Positions 62,046 to 64,000 of a DNA stretch of 64,000 nucleotides are shown piece after piece. The notes beneath the pieces are model-generated. The model was not told the DNA's origin. It made no database searches and saw only the letters and a program-made list of their open reading frames with translations. Source of the stretch: Membranipora membranacea (Eukaryota; Bryozoa; Gymnolaemata; Cheilostomatida; Membraniporidae); NCBI GenBank assembly GCA_914767715.1, contig OU612069.1:24177387-24241386 (forward strand). Reading direction: 5' to 3'. The position numbers and the translations under genes were made by a program. Positions within the stretch are counted from its first letter, which is position 1. Every line of letters begins with the position of its first letter.

Positions 62046-63397
62046 CTTGAAACTTTAGGGCAGAAGAATATGAAATATCTGAGCCTCCATATCAGCAATA
62101 CAATATCCTGGACATTTTCTCCTACCGATACCAAAGGGCTCAAACTTGAAGGGTTCAATCTCAGACATATCCAGGAATCTAACTGTGTCATTCCTAGAAT
62201 CATTTGAAAATGAAATTCTGTAAAGTGTTATTTTTCTCTTCAGATTCGGTATCTCATGATTTGATAACCGAATTTCTGTCTGTTAACTCATATGGTGACT
62301 TGCGATTTATGGTAGATACTGTAACTGACTGCTTCAGTTCAGTTTAATTCGGCGAGCTGCATCACAGCAGCTACAAAAAAGTGGATTTTTAATCAAATTT
62401 GTTCTAGGTCATCCTGAACGACCAAACTTTGGAAGGGTCTTTACCTTTTGACCTAAAAGCCAGGCAACTTATTCCTAGTTCAATTCTAGCTGAACAATAA
62501 GTGGTCAATGCAATCAAAAGTCTAAAAGGTAGGCTATAGGGAACTAAGGGCTTTGATATCTCCACTTCGATTGTTTGAATTTAATGATTCGCCACAGATT
62601 GTTTGGTATTTCTAACCAGTAAATGGTCATGAAGGCGCGAAGGCTTGTTGAATATGTTCTTTAAATCTTATGATGGGAGAGGTAACCAAAAATTTGACCA
62701 ATTGAACCATTTGAATCACCGAAATAGCGTCAGTATATTGTCAAACTCACTTTTGGGGAGAATCCCACATCTTTTCATCCCAGTGAATTGTGTGATTAGC
62801 GAGAAATATCGGGGTCTGAAAGCAGAGAGGTCACAATTCAACACTGTGTATCAACAACATCAGCATGTACAATAATGTACTTTTATCTGTGTGATGTTAT
62901 TGAACCAAGCAATGAGCATGTCTTTTCGCTAAAAAGTGATTATGTGTATAGGTACTAATCTAATTATGCAGAGTTGCCCTCTCCTACTCTATGAGAGGAT
63001 AATTATTACATAAATTTACAATGTGTTGTTATTCTAAAGAAGGTGCAAGTTTCTCAGGGTTGTGGTTGCGAGGATGTCAATAAAAGTATCTTATCATGGT
63101 TGATCCCTGTTTACTTGGGTCACGGGGTATGAATCCAGGCAACACAGCAAGCCAATCATCAGACTTACATTTGAAATCTTTTTCATATTCAGAAGATCTA
63201 TAGTACATGATTAGTTTTGAATGAGGTAACTATAACCTTATTTAGGACTGTTTTGCCTTGTGTTGGAGGAATATATTATGACTTACATTTGCTTTGACAG
63301 TATAACCTCCCAGTATCAGATCGTTCTCAGAATACCGAGCAGCAAACGTACTAATGGAGTAAGTCCCTGTGTCTCATTCAGTACAGCGAGTAAGTAT
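62046..63397 (-). pseudogene. CYP20-like: Inverted, dead third CYP20-like copy (exons 10-12)
   Basis: Three exon relics in gene order on the minus strand: exon 10 at 63397-63287, exon 11 at 62815-62751, exon 12 at 62193-62046. Exon 10 is 111 bp where the intact genes have 112; the lost base near the PLAPF codons shifts the frame, and the ExxR arginine has become Gly (NETQGL). Exon 11 keeps its full 65 bp and splice sites. Exon 12 keeps 148 bp and the heme loop FGIGRRKCPG but has an in-frame TAA near its end (HILLP, stop). Intron sizes and sequences differ from copies 1 and 2, so this is an older copy. Exons 1-9 would lie beyond the window edge or are gone. Confidence 0.88.
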
Positions 63398-63756
63398 CTG
63401 TAAGATAAAATACAGAGGGTAAAATTGTGTAAGTGGAAATAGAGCAAGAAAGTAATTGAGAGGGAATATACAGAGGTTTAGTGTCTGCAAGGAATAATGT
63501 ATAGCCTAAGTATTGTGTCTCATTCTACACTGCCTTTAAGTATCAGTGAGAGAAAATATATGTCAACGGTCAGTGCGTCATAACACTGTATAATCCATAG
63601 CAGTATAATTAATGTCAAGTGAATACAATGACCATGACTATGACTTTGTTTCGGAGATTTTGGTAGGAGCAAGATAGCACACTTTGGGCCAGATCTTTAC
63701 CAAAGCTCCACGCTTCTAATCTCACAAAGGTTGAATAATTCTTATATTTTTTTTCA
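63398..63756. other. No supported gene
   Basis: No relic of P450 exon 9 was found here, although it would be expected nearby if the third copy were complete. Confidence 0.45.
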
Positions 63757-64000
63757 GCTTCTCGGCCTATTGGCTAAGATCAAAGTGTCATGGCCAATGG
63801 CTGATAAGTGCCTGTCTCAGTTTCTGGCAGCTTGCTGCGCACTCACGATTAGGGGGTCCACCATGGCCACACCTCTAGGATGCATTCTAGTTTGCTAGGA
63901 TGTGTCACACTCTCAGTACGAGTACCTCGGGCAATTTGCGTCCCTCTTTAGGGGCAGCCCACCCTCTGTTTTGTCATAAACAGGGCGATTCAAAGCTGAG
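63757..64000 (+). ncRNA. U2 snRNA 5'-like sequence, possible snRNA-headed SINE
   Basis: GCTTCTCGGCCTATTGG followed by CTAAGATCAAAGTGT matches the highly conserved first ~32 nt of U2 snRNA (stem-loop I and the start of the branch-point region) with one substitution and one insertion. The next bases do not follow U2: the branch-site-recognition GTAGTA is absent. The rest, to the window edge, is GC-richer unrelated sequence with short self-complementary parts such as CCTCTTTAGGGG. A T-rich run lies immediately before. It is not a functional U2 gene. The 3' end is cut by the window. Confidence 0.6.

Noticed and set aside
62019-62207. 62-codon plus-strand frame
   Set aside because: Antisense of the dead P450 exon 12.

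Overview
The window looks like AT-rich nuclear DNA of an animal, most likely an invertebrate. The evidence is spliceosomal GT-AG genes with many short exons, a 13-exon cytochrome P450 resembling the animal CYP20 family, a secreted PAN/apple-domain gene built from phase-1 exons, non-LTR retrotransposons of CR1/Jockey type, tRNA-headed SINE-like sequences and several small inverted-repeat DNA transposons. Nothing suggests a bacterium, phage or organelle. The species cannot be named from sequence alone.

Layout. 0-3.1 kb: no supported gene. 3.15-5.09 kb (minus): four-exon gene for a 181-residue secreted apple-domain protein. 5.1-14.4 kb: mostly noncoding, with a dead reverse-transcriptase fragment (6.7 kb) and two weak candidate exons (9.2 and 10.5 kb). 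14.4-18.2 kb: a MITE interrupted by a frameshifted LINE (minus). 19.8-27.2 kb (plus): CYP20-like gene copy 1, intact. 27.9-32.9 kb: a 5-kb minisatellite of about 119 copies of a 42-bp unit, most of it doubled again as a 2,224-bp higher-order repeat. 34.0-46.5 kb: a second copy of the whole P450 block, carrying intact CYP20-like copy 2 (37.2-44.6 kb), a 5'-truncated LINE and a MITE absent from copy 1. Here the minisatellite is only about one unit long. 47.7-54.2 kb: a direct duplication of about 3 kb with a 7-bp microhomology junction, bracketed by inverted 125-bp repeats and holding decayed exons. 56.8-60.0 kb: a MITE, a candidate terminal exon, a SINE and a tandem array of seven tRNA-like units. 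62.0-63.4 kb (minus): exons 10-12 of a third, inverted and dead CYP20-like copy. 63.76 kb: a sequence beginning like U2 snRNA that may head a SINE.

Overall this is a P450 locus that has duplicated recently and repeatedly. Both full copies keep every splice site, the ExxR pair and the heme cysteine, and they differ at only about six residues, so both are probably functional P450s. The edges of the duplicated block can be read almost to the base, and insertions and deletions unique to one copy give a relative order of events. No obvious new multi-gene system is present. The strongest unusual features are the copy-specific minisatellite explosion with its nested duplication, the tRNA-like tandem array, and the U2-like element.
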